Shown one piece after another: positions 50,579 to 57,999 of a stretch of 64,000 nucleotides of DNA. The notes beneath the pieces are model-generated. The model was not told where the DNA came from, ran no database searches, and was given only the letters and a program-made list of their open reading frames with translations. Both the position numbers and the translations under genes were made by a program. How positions within the stretch are numbered: position 1 is the first letter of the stretch; the number at the start of each line of letters is the position of its first letter. Source of the stretch: an uncultured Erysipelotrichaceae bacterium (lineage in GTDB: Bacteria; Bacillota_I; Bacilli_A; Erysipelotrichales; Erysipelotrichaceae); assembly GCA_944325685.1 (NCBI GenBank), contig CALVBC010000029.1, positions 1 through 64,000 on the forward strand, in the 5' to 3' direction.

Positions 50579-51475
50579 ATGAAAAAACGTACGAAATTAT
50601 TCGCAAGTGTCGTGACTTTAGTCTTAGCACTTACCGTATTAGTCGGGTGCACGACAAATGAAGTCGCACACCTACCAAGCACAGCGCCACTCAACGATGG
50701 TGGTACCCTTACACTAAGCGTCAACCCAGAGATCGCGATCGACTATGATGAAAGTGGTCTAGTTGAAGATGTTAGAGGTTTGAATAGTGATGGTGTGAAC
50801 TTGATCACTGATAAAACACCATTCATCGGTAAAGAGACAAGAGTTGTCGTCAAGGATATCTTAGGTCTTATCGGTGAAGCTGGTTACTTCGTTGAAGAGG
50901 TGGAAGGTGAAAGAAAGACCGTCACGATCGAGATCGAAAAGGGCTCATCGATCCCTTATGACAGCTTCATCGACGATGTCGTAAGTGATGTCAAGATGAC
51001 AGTTGAAGATAATCATTGGTACAATCCGATCGCCGTTAATGGGACGACTGATTATGGCATCACCGATTATGTCGACACCGACTATGGACCAGGAAGCGAT
51101 GGGATCACTGACTATGTCGATACCGATTACGGACCAAATAATGACGGTGTAACTGATTACTATGATACCGACTATGGTGTCGGCAATGATGGCATCACCG
51201 ATTATGGCCAAGATGATACTGACTATGGTCCTAATAACGATGGTGTTACCGATTATGATGACACCGACTACGGCCCGAATAATGATGGTATAACGGATTA
51301 TAACGATACTGACTACGGTCCTAATAATGACGGTGTAACTGATTATAACGATACTGACTACGGACCAAACAACGATGGTGTTACCGACTATAGCGGCAAT
51401 TCAAATTACGGTAACAGTAATTACGGTTCTTCAAATTACAGTTCCAGCAATTATGGAAGCAGTGACTACGATTAA
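50579..51475 (+). CDS. Lipoprotein with RsgI-like outer domain and seven 15-residue repeats
   Basis: 298 residues, AGGAGG before the ATG. Signal peptide with lipobox LVGC (about residue 24). The domain at about 43-155 (GTLTLSVNPEIAIDYDESGL and a following VRGLNSDGVNL, IGEAGYFVEEV) matches the outer beta-domain of RsgI. Residues about 165-271 are seven units of DTDYGPNNDGVTDY type, and the end is Asn/Tyr/Ser-rich. The acidic D-x-D-x-G-x-N-N-D-G-x-x-D spacing resembles calcium-binding thrombospondin type-3 repeats. It could compete with or report to RsgI. Function is inferred only. Confidence 0.8.
   Translation: MKKRTKLFASVVTLVLALTVLVGCTTNEVAHLPSTAPLNDGGTLTLSVNPEIAIDYDESGLVEDVRGLNSDGVNLITDKTPFIGKETRVVVKDILGLIGEAGYFVEEVEGERKTVTIEIEKGSSIPYDSFIDDVVSDVKMTVEDNHWYNPIAVNGTTDYGITDYVDTDYGPGSDGITDYVDTDYGPNNDGVTDYYDTDYGVGNDGITDYGQDDTDYGPNNDGVTDYDDTDYGPNNDGITDYNDTDYGPNNDGVTDYNDTDYGPNNDGVTDYSGNSNYGNSNYGSSNYSSSNYGSSDYD
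51071..51391 (+). repeat. Seven tandem 45-base coding repeats
   Basis: The 45-base unit encodes x-DTDYGPNNDGVTDY; one unit is preceded by two extra residues (GQ). Units differ mostly at third codon positions and at Val/Ile. Three further units lie in rsgI at about 50265-50400. Confidence 0.9.
51210..51282 (+). repeat. 73-base exact direct repeat, copy in lipoprotein gene
   Basis: Identical to 50310-50382 in rsgI; the sequences diverge right at both ends. A recent gene conversion or duplication is the simplest reading. Confidence 0.9.
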
Positions 51476-52133
51476 GATACCTAAAAGACATGAAATAAAG
51501 CACCAGATCAGCTCTCTTGATGACCTGGTGCTTCAAAGGCGTATCAGTAAGGCCTTAAAACACGATGATCATAATGATGGCATCTACGATGTGACCAGTC
51601 TCTACTTTGATTCACTAGATGATGATGCCTTAAAAGAGAAGATCGATGGCCATAAGAAAAGAGCGAAGTATCGGCTTCGCTATTATGAGGATGATACAAG
51701 CTATATCAAGTTAGAGAAGAAATACAAGGATAAAGACCTATCAGGGAAAGTATCGACGCTTATCACTTATGAAGAAGTCAAGATGATCTTGGCTGGGGAA
51801 TATGCCTTTTTATTAGATGGTGACCCTTTAAAGATCGAATTATATACTAAGCTCAAAGCCGGTTTTAGGCCTAAAAGCTTAGTCCGCTATCAAAGAGAAG
51901 CCTTTATCTACCCTTATGGCAATATCCGGATCACCTTTGACCGCAATATCAAGATATCAAATGCTTATACGTCTTTTTTAGATCCTGATCATCATTATAT
52001 GCAGCTGATGTCAGATACGATCTTAGAGGTCAAATACGATAATTATCTACCAGATATCGTCAGGATGCTGGTGAATATGGATACAAGGCATAATGCTTAT
52101 TCCAAATATGCGCAAAGCAGAAGGTTTTATTAG
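51453..52133 (+). CDS. VTC-domain protein (polyphosphate polymerase-like)
   Basis: 226 residues from ATG 51453, inside the end of the lipoprotein gene (23-base overlap); a GTG at 51462 is another start. The tunnel-fold VTC domain is evident: KRHEIKHQISSLDDLVLQRR, VTSLYFDSLDDDALKEKIDG, RAKYRLRYYEDDTSYIKLEK (the basic Arg/Lys cluster for polyphosphate and nucleotide), VRYQREAFIY, and TILEVKYDNYLPDIV with the metal Glu. Bacterial VTC proteins are often next to DUF4956 and CotH. Whether it makes polyphosphate or hydrolyses triphosphates is unknown. Confidence 0.88.
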   Translation: MEAVTTIKIPKRHEIKHQISSLDDLVLQRRISKALKHDDHNDGIYDVTSLYFDSLDDDALKEKIDGHKKRAKYRLRYYEDDTSYIKLEKKYKDKDLSGKVSTLITYEEVKMILAGEYAFLLDGDPLKIELYTKLKAGFRPKSLVRYQREAFIYPYGNIRITFDRNIKISNAYTSFLDPDHHYMQLMSDTILEVKYDNYLPDIVRMLVNMDTRHNAYSKYAQSRRFY

Positions 52134-52141
52134 GAGGAAAG

Positions 52142-52813
52142 ATGACATTTCAAGATATCTTTAGATCATCATTTATCGAAAATCTCACTAGTATCTCAAT
52201 ACTTGATATGGTGATCGCCATGTCTTTAGCTTTCTTATTAGGTCTATTTATCTTTTTTATCTATAAGAAGACCTGTATGAGTGTGATGTATTCAGCGAGC
52301 TTTGGCTTATCCTTGATCGGTTTAGCCCTGATCACGACGATGTTGATAATGACGGTCGTCTCTAATGTCGTCCTCTCTTTAGGTATGGTCGGTGCTTTAT
52401 CCATCGTCCGCTTTCGTACCGCGATCAAAGAGCCATTAGATATCGTCTTTCTCTTTTGGGCGATCGCGATCGGGATCGTCTTAGCCGCTGGTCTTATCCC
52501 TTTGGCTGTCTTTGGCAGTTTATTCATCGGTCTTGTGCTCATCATCTTAAAAGACCAAAAGCACATCGATCGTCCTTTTATCTTGGTCTTACATCTAAGT
52601 GACTTGGATAAGGAAAAAGAGGTATTAGACTATATCAAAGCTAGTACTAAAAGATCACTACTTAAGACAAAGTCCATCGACAAAGGCATCGTCGAATTAG
52701 ATCTTGAAGTGCGTTTAGATAAAGAGGATACGTCATTTATCGATACTTTAGAGAGCTTTGAGTATGTGACACATGTCGCTTTAGTCGCTTATAATGGCGA
52801 TTATCTAGGCTAG
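52142..52813 (+). CDS. DUF4956 membrane protein
   Basis: 223 residues with AGGAGG before the ATG, 8 bases after the VTC gene. Four membrane helices (about 20-42, 50-78, 82-92, 102-140) hold MVGALSIVRFRTAIKEPLDI, the DUF4956 signature. The cytosolic tail (about 145-223) has a ferredoxin-like/ACT-like pattern. The family occurs with VTC-domain proteins and may form a membrane complex with them. Confidence 0.9.
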   Translation: MTFQDIFRSSFIENLTSISILDMVIAMSLAFLLGLFIFFIYKKTCMSVMYSASFGLSLIGLALITTMLIMTVVSNVVLSLGMVGALSIVRFRTAIKEPLDIVFLFWAIAIGIVLAAGLIPLAVFGSLFIGLVLIILKDQKHIDRPFILVLHLSDLDKEKEVLDYIKASTKRSLLKTKSIDKGIVELDLEVRLDKEDTSFIDTLESFEYVTHVALVAYNGDYLG

Positions 52814-52814
52814 T

Positions 52815-54239
52815 ATGCTCAAAAAGAAGTGGATCGATAAAGCCTGTATCATCGCTATCATCATCGCGATCTTAGTCACTTCCCTCTTGTTTAGACATGA
52901 TAAGATCGGTATCAAAAGCGCTATAAGAGAGCCTTTATATGCTTCTAAGCTTTTTGATGATAGCTATGTCCATCATATCGATATCGAAGTCGATGATATC
53001 GGTATTATCCTTAAAAATGGTGAAGAGACGTATACTAAGGCTTCAGTCACGATCGATGATGAAAGGACAAACAACGTCGGTTTTCGGATCAAAGGCAATA
53101 ATTCCCGTCGTTTGACCAAGGAATATGATCTCATCCGTTATAGCTTCAAGATCGAATTTGATCACTATGAAAATAACAGTTACTATGGTTTAGATAAGTT
53201 ATCCCTTGATGCATCATTTCAAGATAATACCTATCTCAAGACCTATATGACCTATCATATGTTTGATCATCTTGGTGTACCAACACCCCTAGTAAGCTAT
53301 GTCTGGCTTACGATAAATGGAGAAGAGTTTGGCTTATATCTTGCGATCGAAGAGATGGAAGAGGCTTTTTTAAGGCGTCATTTTGGTAATGACTATGGTG
53401 CTTTGTATAAGCCAGACTATAAGTCATTAAATGATGATAATACCGATGTCCATCTAGGCTATATCGATGATGATATCTCTAGTTATCCTAATATCTTTGA
53501 AAATGCGAAGGTCAAGGTGACTAAAAGCGATAAAAAACGCTTGATCGCTTCTTTAAAAAGCCTAAATGAAGGCGACCTTACTAAGGTCGATATCGATGAA
53601 GTATTGGCTTATTTTGTCGTCTCGGTCTTCGTGATGAATTGGGATAGTTATATCGGTTATACTGGTCATAACTATTACCTATATGAAAAAGATGGCATCT
53701 TGTCGATGCTTCCATGGGACTATAATCTCGCTTATGGCACTTATGCCTTAGGGATGAGTGATCCGATAAAAGATCCTAATATCATCATCAACTATCCGAT
53801 CGATACCCCATGTATTGGGGAAGTGATGTTAGAAAGGCCGATGTATCATGAAGTGATGAAGGAATATATAAATGAATACCATGAACAGTTTGACACCTTT
53901 ATCAAAGGTTACTTTGATAGTGGCTTATTTGATGTCACTTATACAAAGGTCACAAATATGATCAAAGAATATGTCGAAAAAGATCCTAGTGCTTTTTGTA
54001 GCTACAAGGATCATGAGATAGCGCTTGAGACCTTTAAGGACATGATCGATCTTAGAGTCGAAAGTATCAAAGGGCAATTAGATGGCAATTATCCTAGCAA
54101 GCTAATCGACTTTGACTACTTTGGTATCGATGCATCACATATCGATATCGCTACTTTAGGTGATTTTGATGATCTTGAAAAAGCTAAAGAGCGTCAGGAT
54201 ATCTTATTGAAAAACTCATTGCCTTTTAAGATCGAATAG
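52815..54239 (+). CDS. CotH-family kinase-like protein, membrane-anchored
   Basis: 474 residues. One N-terminal membrane helix (about 9-27), then an outer CotH domain: FRIKGNNSRRL (about 94), YYGLDKLSLDASFQDNTYLK, LYLAIEEMEEAFLRRHFG, MNWDSYIGYTGHNYYLYEKD and MLPWDYNLAYG. CotH proteins are atypical kinases that phosphorylate spore-coat or surface proteins. The neighbouring repeat lipoprotein is a possible substrate (many Ser/Thr/Tyr/Asp), which is inference. It starts 1 base after the DUF4956 stop. Its last 46 bases overlap the converging kinase gene. Confidence 0.9.
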   Translation: MLKKKWIDKACIIAIIIAILVTSLLFRHDKIGIKSAIREPLYASKLFDDSYVHHIDIEVDDIGIILKNGEETYTKASVTIDDERTNNVGFRIKGNNSRRLTKEYDLIRYSFKIEFDHYENNSYYGLDKLSLDASFQDNTYLKTYMTYHMFDHLGVPTPLVSYVWLTINGEEFGLYLAIEEMEEAFLRRHFGNDYGALYKPDYKSLNDDNTDVHLGYIDDDISSYPNIFENAKVKVTKSDKKRLIASLKSLNEGDLTKVDIDEVLAYFVVSVFVMNWDSYIGYTGHNYYLYEKDGILSMLPWDYNLAYGTYALGMSDPIKDPNIIINYPIDTPCIGEVMLERPMYHEVMKEYINEYHEQFDTFIKGYFDSGLFDVTYTKVTNMIKEYVEKDPSAFCSYKDHEIALETFKDMIDLRVESIKGQLDGNYPSKLIDFDYFGIDASHIDIATLGDFDDLEKAKERQDILLKNSLPFKIE

Positions 54240-54934
54240 TGTTTTGATCTATCTACCTTTAAGATGATATCCGCTTCTAACAAGTGGTCATTTACGATAT
54301 CGAAGTTTTTACCATCGACATTTTGATAGTGTAATAAGGTCATCTCTTTTGACATCCCACTGTTCATCTTCCTATTGATGAGGTCATCTTTTAGATCATC
54401 TTTATCAGCTTTGATGAAGATATTTAGGTCGCTATATACTTTAAGATCACGCCATTTATCAAGATCACAAAGAAGGTAATTACCTTCAACTAAGACGATA
54501 TCCTTCGTGATCTTGATCATATCTTCGATCGGATCATGGAGCTTGCGGCTGTATATCGGCCAAGTTATATCCTCATTCTTTATACGCATGAGCTTATCTT
54601 TTAAGCGGTCGACATCAAAGGTGATCGGTGATCCTTTGATCGCTTTAAGGGGCTTACCATCAAAGTAGTGTGCTTTTAAATAGTCATCATAGTGGTGAAA
54701 ACCATCGATCCCGATCGCTTGTACTTTGCCATACGATAGTTTCTCTAAAAAGGCGACAAGGGTACTTTTACCAGTACCTGGTGGAGCGCCGATAAAGACG
54801 ATGATCCTTTCACCTTTTTCTTTCTGCATCATCTCTAATTTAGCTAATAAAGGCTTAAATATCATATCGATATCTTCCTTATAGAAGGTAGCTTCTACTT
54901 TGAGGTCATTGATGACTAGAGGTATCTTATCCAT
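54194..54934 (-). CDS. P-loop nucleoside/sugar kinase family protein
   Basis: 246 residues from ATG 54934. Walker A GAPPGTGKSTLVAFL (about 45), IDGFHHYDDYLKAH (about 77), FDVDRLKDKL, WPIYSRKLHDPI and LVEGNYLLCD identify the uridine-kinase/pantothenate-kinase-like group of the frcK/YggC type. It phosphorylates a small hydroxyl substrate with ATP. There is no ribosome site; TACTAT ends 6 bases before the ATG, so the mRNA may be leaderless. It is divergent from the M32 peptidase gene (45 bases between starts). Confidence 0.8.
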   Translation of the reverse strand: MDKIPLVINDLKVEATFYKEDIDMIFKPLLAKLEMMQKEKGERIIVFIGAPPGTGKSTLVAFLEKLSYGKVQAIGIDGFHHYDDYLKAHYFDGKPLKAIKGSPITFDVDRLKDKLMRIKNEDITWPIYSRKLHDPIEDMIKITKDIVLVEGNYLLCDLDKWRDLKVYSDLNIFIKADKDDLKDDLINRKMNSGMSKEMTLLHYQNVDGKNFDIVNDHLLEADIILKVDRSKHYSILKGNEFFNKIS

Positions 54935-54979
54935 GGCTATATAGTAGCTTTGTAATATATAATAGTAAAGAGGTGTTAT

Positions 54980-56470
54980 ATGCAAAAAGAAGAAATGCTC
55001 AAATGTTTAGATGAATGGGAATTTAAGATCAGCGCTTATGATCTTTTATTAAGTACGGCTTATTTTGACGATGAGACGATCGCCCCAAGCGATGGCAAAG
55101 ACTATCGCTACGATCGTTTTGCCTATATAGCTTCGGAAAATCATAAATTAAGGACTGATCAAAAGATGAAGGAGATCTTAGACGCTTTAAGTAAAGAAGA
55201 TCTTGATAGCAAAGACAAAAGACGCGTTGAACTATTATCAAAGGATTTCAAAGAGATGGAGAAGATCCCCTTTGATGTATATGAAAACTATACTAAATTG
55301 ACTTTAGAGTCGGCTAGTAAGTGGCATGAAGCCAAAAATAATGATGACTATAAGATCTTTGAACCATATCTTAAAAAGGTCATCACTGCAAAAAGGGAAT
55401 TGGCTTTATATCGCTATCCTGATCAAGATGTCTATGATACCTTATTAGGTGATTTTGAGATGGGGATGACCAAAGCGAAATACGATCCTTTCTTCGATCT
55501 GATCAAAAAGGAATTATTGCCTTTGATCGAAAAGGTCAAGGAGGCAAAAGCGATCGATGACAGCTTTATCTTTAAATTCTACGACAAAGAAAGACAGGTG
55601 CCTTTGATGGCTAAGCTCAATGATCTTTTGGGCTTTGATAAATCATGGGGTTATATGGGTGTATCGATGCATCCGTTCACCAGTGGCTTATCATCAAATG
55701 ATGTCAGGGTCACGACTTTCTATGATGAATACAATATCGCTTCAGCGATCTATTCGATCGTACATGAAGATGGTCATGCCTTCTATGAACATCAAATGGA
55801 TCGAAACTTCGATGGCACGATCTTAAAAGCGGTCTCTAGTGGGATGCATGAATCACAAAGCCGTTTATTAGAAAACTGCATCGGACGAAGGAAGTCCTTT
55901 ATCAAAAATTACTATCCTTACTTGCGATCTTTATATCCAGAGATATTAAAGGATGTGAGCTTAGAAGATTTCTATAAGGCGGTCAATGCCTCTAAGCCAT
56001 CATTTATCAGGACCGATGCGGATGAGCTGACCTATCCGATCCATATCCTCATCCGTTATGAACTAGAAAAGGGCTTATATGATGGCACTATCACTAGTGA
56101 TGACCTCGATAAGAAATGGGCGGATATGTATGAGAAGTACCTTGGGATCAGACCACAGAGTGCTAAGCTTGGGATCTTACAGGATATCCACTGGTCAGAT
56201 GGCTCGTTTGGCTATTTCCCAACTTATGCCTTAGGTAGCGCTGTTTCTGCTCAGATCATGCATCATCTAGCGAAGGATATGGATATCGACACCGTCTTAG
56301 AAAATGGCGATATCCAAAAGATCACCGATTGGCTAAGGGATAACTTCCAAAAGTATGGTTATCTATATGACCTTGATGATCTATTAAAGGTCACCTTTGA
56401 TGAAGGTTTTGATCCACATTACTATATCGATTATCTCAAAGACAAATACACTAAGCTCTACAACTTGTAG
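54980..56470 (+). CDS. M32-family metallocarboxypeptidase
   Basis: 496 residues, usual for Taq/Bsu carboxypeptidases. Zinc motif IVHEDGHAFYEHQ (HExxH, about 258), downstream Glu in MHESQSRLLENCIGR, plus ADELTYPIHILIRYELEKGL and IRPQSAKLGILQDIHWSDGS near the end. It removes C-terminal residues from peptides in the cytosol. AAGAGG precedes the ATG. Confidence 0.94.
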   Translation: MQKEEMLKCLDEWEFKISAYDLLLSTAYFDDETIAPSDGKDYRYDRFAYIASENHKLRTDQKMKEILDALSKEDLDSKDKRRVELLSKDFKEMEKIPFDVYENYTKLTLESASKWHEAKNNDDYKIFEPYLKKVITAKRELALYRYPDQDVYDTLLGDFEMGMTKAKYDPFFDLIKKELLPLIEKVKEAKAIDDSFIFKFYDKERQVPLMAKLNDLLGFDKSWGYMGVSMHPFTSGLSSNDVRVTTFYDEYNIASAIYSIVHEDGHAFYEHQMDRNFDGTILKAVSSGMHESQSRLLENCIGRRKSFIKNYYPYLRSLYPEILKDVSLEDFYKAVNASKPSFIRTDADELTYPIHILIRYELEKGLYDGTITSDDLDKKWADMYEKYLGIRPQSAKLGILQDIHWSDGSFGYFPTYALGSAVSAQIMHHLAKDMDIDTVLENGDIQKITDWLRDNFQKYGYLYDLDDLLKVTFDEGFDPHYYIDYLKDKYTKLYNL

Positions 56471-56510
56471 GACATTGATTTTTAGTGTATCATTTTAAAG
56501 CTTTATAGCC

Positions 56511-56590
56511 GACAGTTCGTTTGTACCATCCTGTCGTTAAACAAAACCAGGACTGCTTTAGTGGCTTACTGGTTAAGCTGCTTTTTTATT
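56511..56590 (+). promoter_or_regulatory. Candidate preQ1 class I riboswitch
   Basis: Stem GACAG (56511) with CTGTC (56531-56535) encloses TTCGTTTGTACCATC; an A-rich tail GTTAAACAAAACCAGG follows. This matches the plan of preQ1-I aptamers (stem, UUC loop, A-rich pseudoknot strand). Downstream, ACCAG/CTGGT (antiterminator) competes with GCTTA (56564) / TAAGC (56574) followed by TTTTTT (terminator). The gene it leads is a queuosine-precursor transporter, which fits. The detailed pairing was not computed. Confidence 0.6.
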
Positions 56591-56596
56591 TTGTGT

Positions 56597-57343
56597 ATGA
56601 AGAAGATATTGAAAGAATACAAATTGATCTTACGAAATGTCCCATCGCTTGTTGTGACCTTATTTTGTGTCAGCGTCATCTTGATGAACCTATTAGCGAA
56701 TAAGACGATCATCCAAAACGACTTCATCGCCTTAGATGGTGGGATCCTCATATCCTGGCTATCCTTTATGTGCATGGATATCATCACCACTTACTTTGGT
56801 CCTAAGGCATCGACTAAGATAGCGGTCTTAGCGATCCTTGTCAACGCTTTAGCTTCACTTGTCTTTTATATCGCCAGTATCATCCCGACAAGTGCTGGGG
56901 ACTTTTCAAGCTTTGATGCGATCTTTAAAGGGACGTGGTTCATCTTACTTGGTAGTACCATCGCTTTTATCTTAGCCAGTGTCATCAATAATACTCTAAA
57001 TCATTCTGTAGGGAAGATACTAAGAGAGAAGGAATTATCACGTAAGGCATATTATCTGAGGAGTTATATATCGACATTTGTCGCTCAGTTTATCGATAAC
57101 CTCGCTTTTGCGATCATCGTCTTTATGATCTTTGCCCCGATCTATTGGGATGGCTTTAGTTGGACGCTTATCCAATGCTTGACATGCGCTTTGACTGGTG
57201 CGATGATCGAACTTATAAGCGAGATGATCTTTTCGCCTTTTGGCTATAAGATCGTCAAAAGTTGGCAAAAGGATGGTATCGGTAAAGATTATCTTGATCA
57301 TGTAGGAGAAGAAGATGAAAGTATTAGTTACAGGCACAAGTAG
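56597..57343 (+). CDS. Queuosine precursor transporter (YhhQ/VUT family)
   Basis: 248 residues from ATG 56597; six membrane helices. VILMNLLANKTIIQNDFIAL, GGILISWLSFMCMDIITTYF and FIDNLAFAIIVFMIFAP are VUT/DUF165 hallmarks. It imports preQ0, preQ1 or queuine for tRNA modification. No Shine-Dalgarno site is seen and the start lies 11 bases after a T-run of the leader hairpin. Its last 29 bases overlap the SDR start. Confidence 0.85.
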   Translation: MKKILKEYKLILRNVPSLVVTLFCVSVILMNLLANKTIIQNDFIALDGGILISWLSFMCMDIITTYFGPKASTKIAVLAILVNALASLVFYIASIIPTSAGDFSSFDAIFKGTWFILLGSTIAFILASVINNTLNHSVGKILREKELSRKAYYLRSYISTFVAQFIDNLAFAIIVFMIFAPIYWDGFSWTLIQCLTCALTGAMIELISEMIFSPFGYKIVKSWQKDGIGKDYLDHVGEEDESISYRHK

Positions 57344-57965
57344 AGGGATCGGTCAAGCGATCGCCCTCAAGTTTTTAAAAGAAGGTCATGAAGTTATCGG
57401 TATCGATCGTGATCAAAGCACGATCGATGATGATCGTTACAAGCACTATCAAATCGATATCTTAGATCAAAAACACCTACCAGATATCGATGATATCGAG
57501 ATCCTCATCAATAATGCTGGAGTCCAAAATGAAAATGATATCGATGTCAATCTCAAAGGACTTATCTATATGAGCGAAAGATATGGCATCAATGCGCATA
57601 TCAAAGCCATCCTCAATATCGGCTCAGCAAGTGGCCATACGGGAGCGGAATTTCCAGAATACTGCGCTAGTAAAGGTGGTATCATCGCCTATACGAAAAA
57701 CCTGGCTTTAAGGGTCGCTGAGTGTGGTGCTACCTGTAACAGTATCGATCCAGGTGGTGTCCTTACGCCTTTAAATGAGCCCGTCATAAATGATCCAGAG
57801 TCATGGGCTTTGATCATGGATGAGACGCCGCTTAAAAGATGGGCTGAACCTAGTGAGATCGCTGATTGGGCTTATTTTATGACTGTCATCAATAAGTTTT
57901 GTACTGGTCAAAGTATCATCATCGATGGTGGTGAAGCGATCAAATCTAATTTCATATGGAAATAA
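57315..57965 (+). CDS. Short-chain dehydrogenase/reductase
   Basis: 216 residues, short for an SDR. VTGTSRGIGQAIALKFLKEG binds the dinucleotide, INNAGVQ follows, catalytic Ser in NIGSASG and Tyr/Lys in EYCASKGGI, and IIIDGGEAI near the C-terminus. The central region is shorter than usual. It begins inside the transporter gene (GGAG 8 bases upstream), so both form an operon; a link to queuosine is not established. Confidence 0.85.
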   Translation: MKVLVTGTSRGIGQAIALKFLKEGHEVIGIDRDQSTIDDDRYKHYQIDILDQKHLPDIDDIEILINNAGVQNENDIDVNLKGLIYMSERYGINAHIKAILNIGSASGHTGAEFPEYCASKGGIIAYTKNLALRVAECGATCNSIDPGGVLTPLNEPVINDPESWALIMDETPLKRWAEPSEIADWAYFMTVINKFCTGQSIIIDGGEAIKSNFIWK

Positions 57966-57999
57966 AAAGGGTGTAGAGTTTGTTTCTACACCTCTTTTA
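57964..57999. terminator. Bidirectional terminator
   Basis: GGTGTAGA (57970-57977), 7 bases, TCTACACC (57985-57992), with AAAAA on the left and TCTTTT on the right, between two converging genes. Confidence 0.88.

Noticed and set aside
50265-51391. Regular repeats resembling a CRISPR array
   Set aside because: The period is 45 bases in frame with a clear protein repeat, there are no unique spacers between constant repeats, and no cas genes are nearby.
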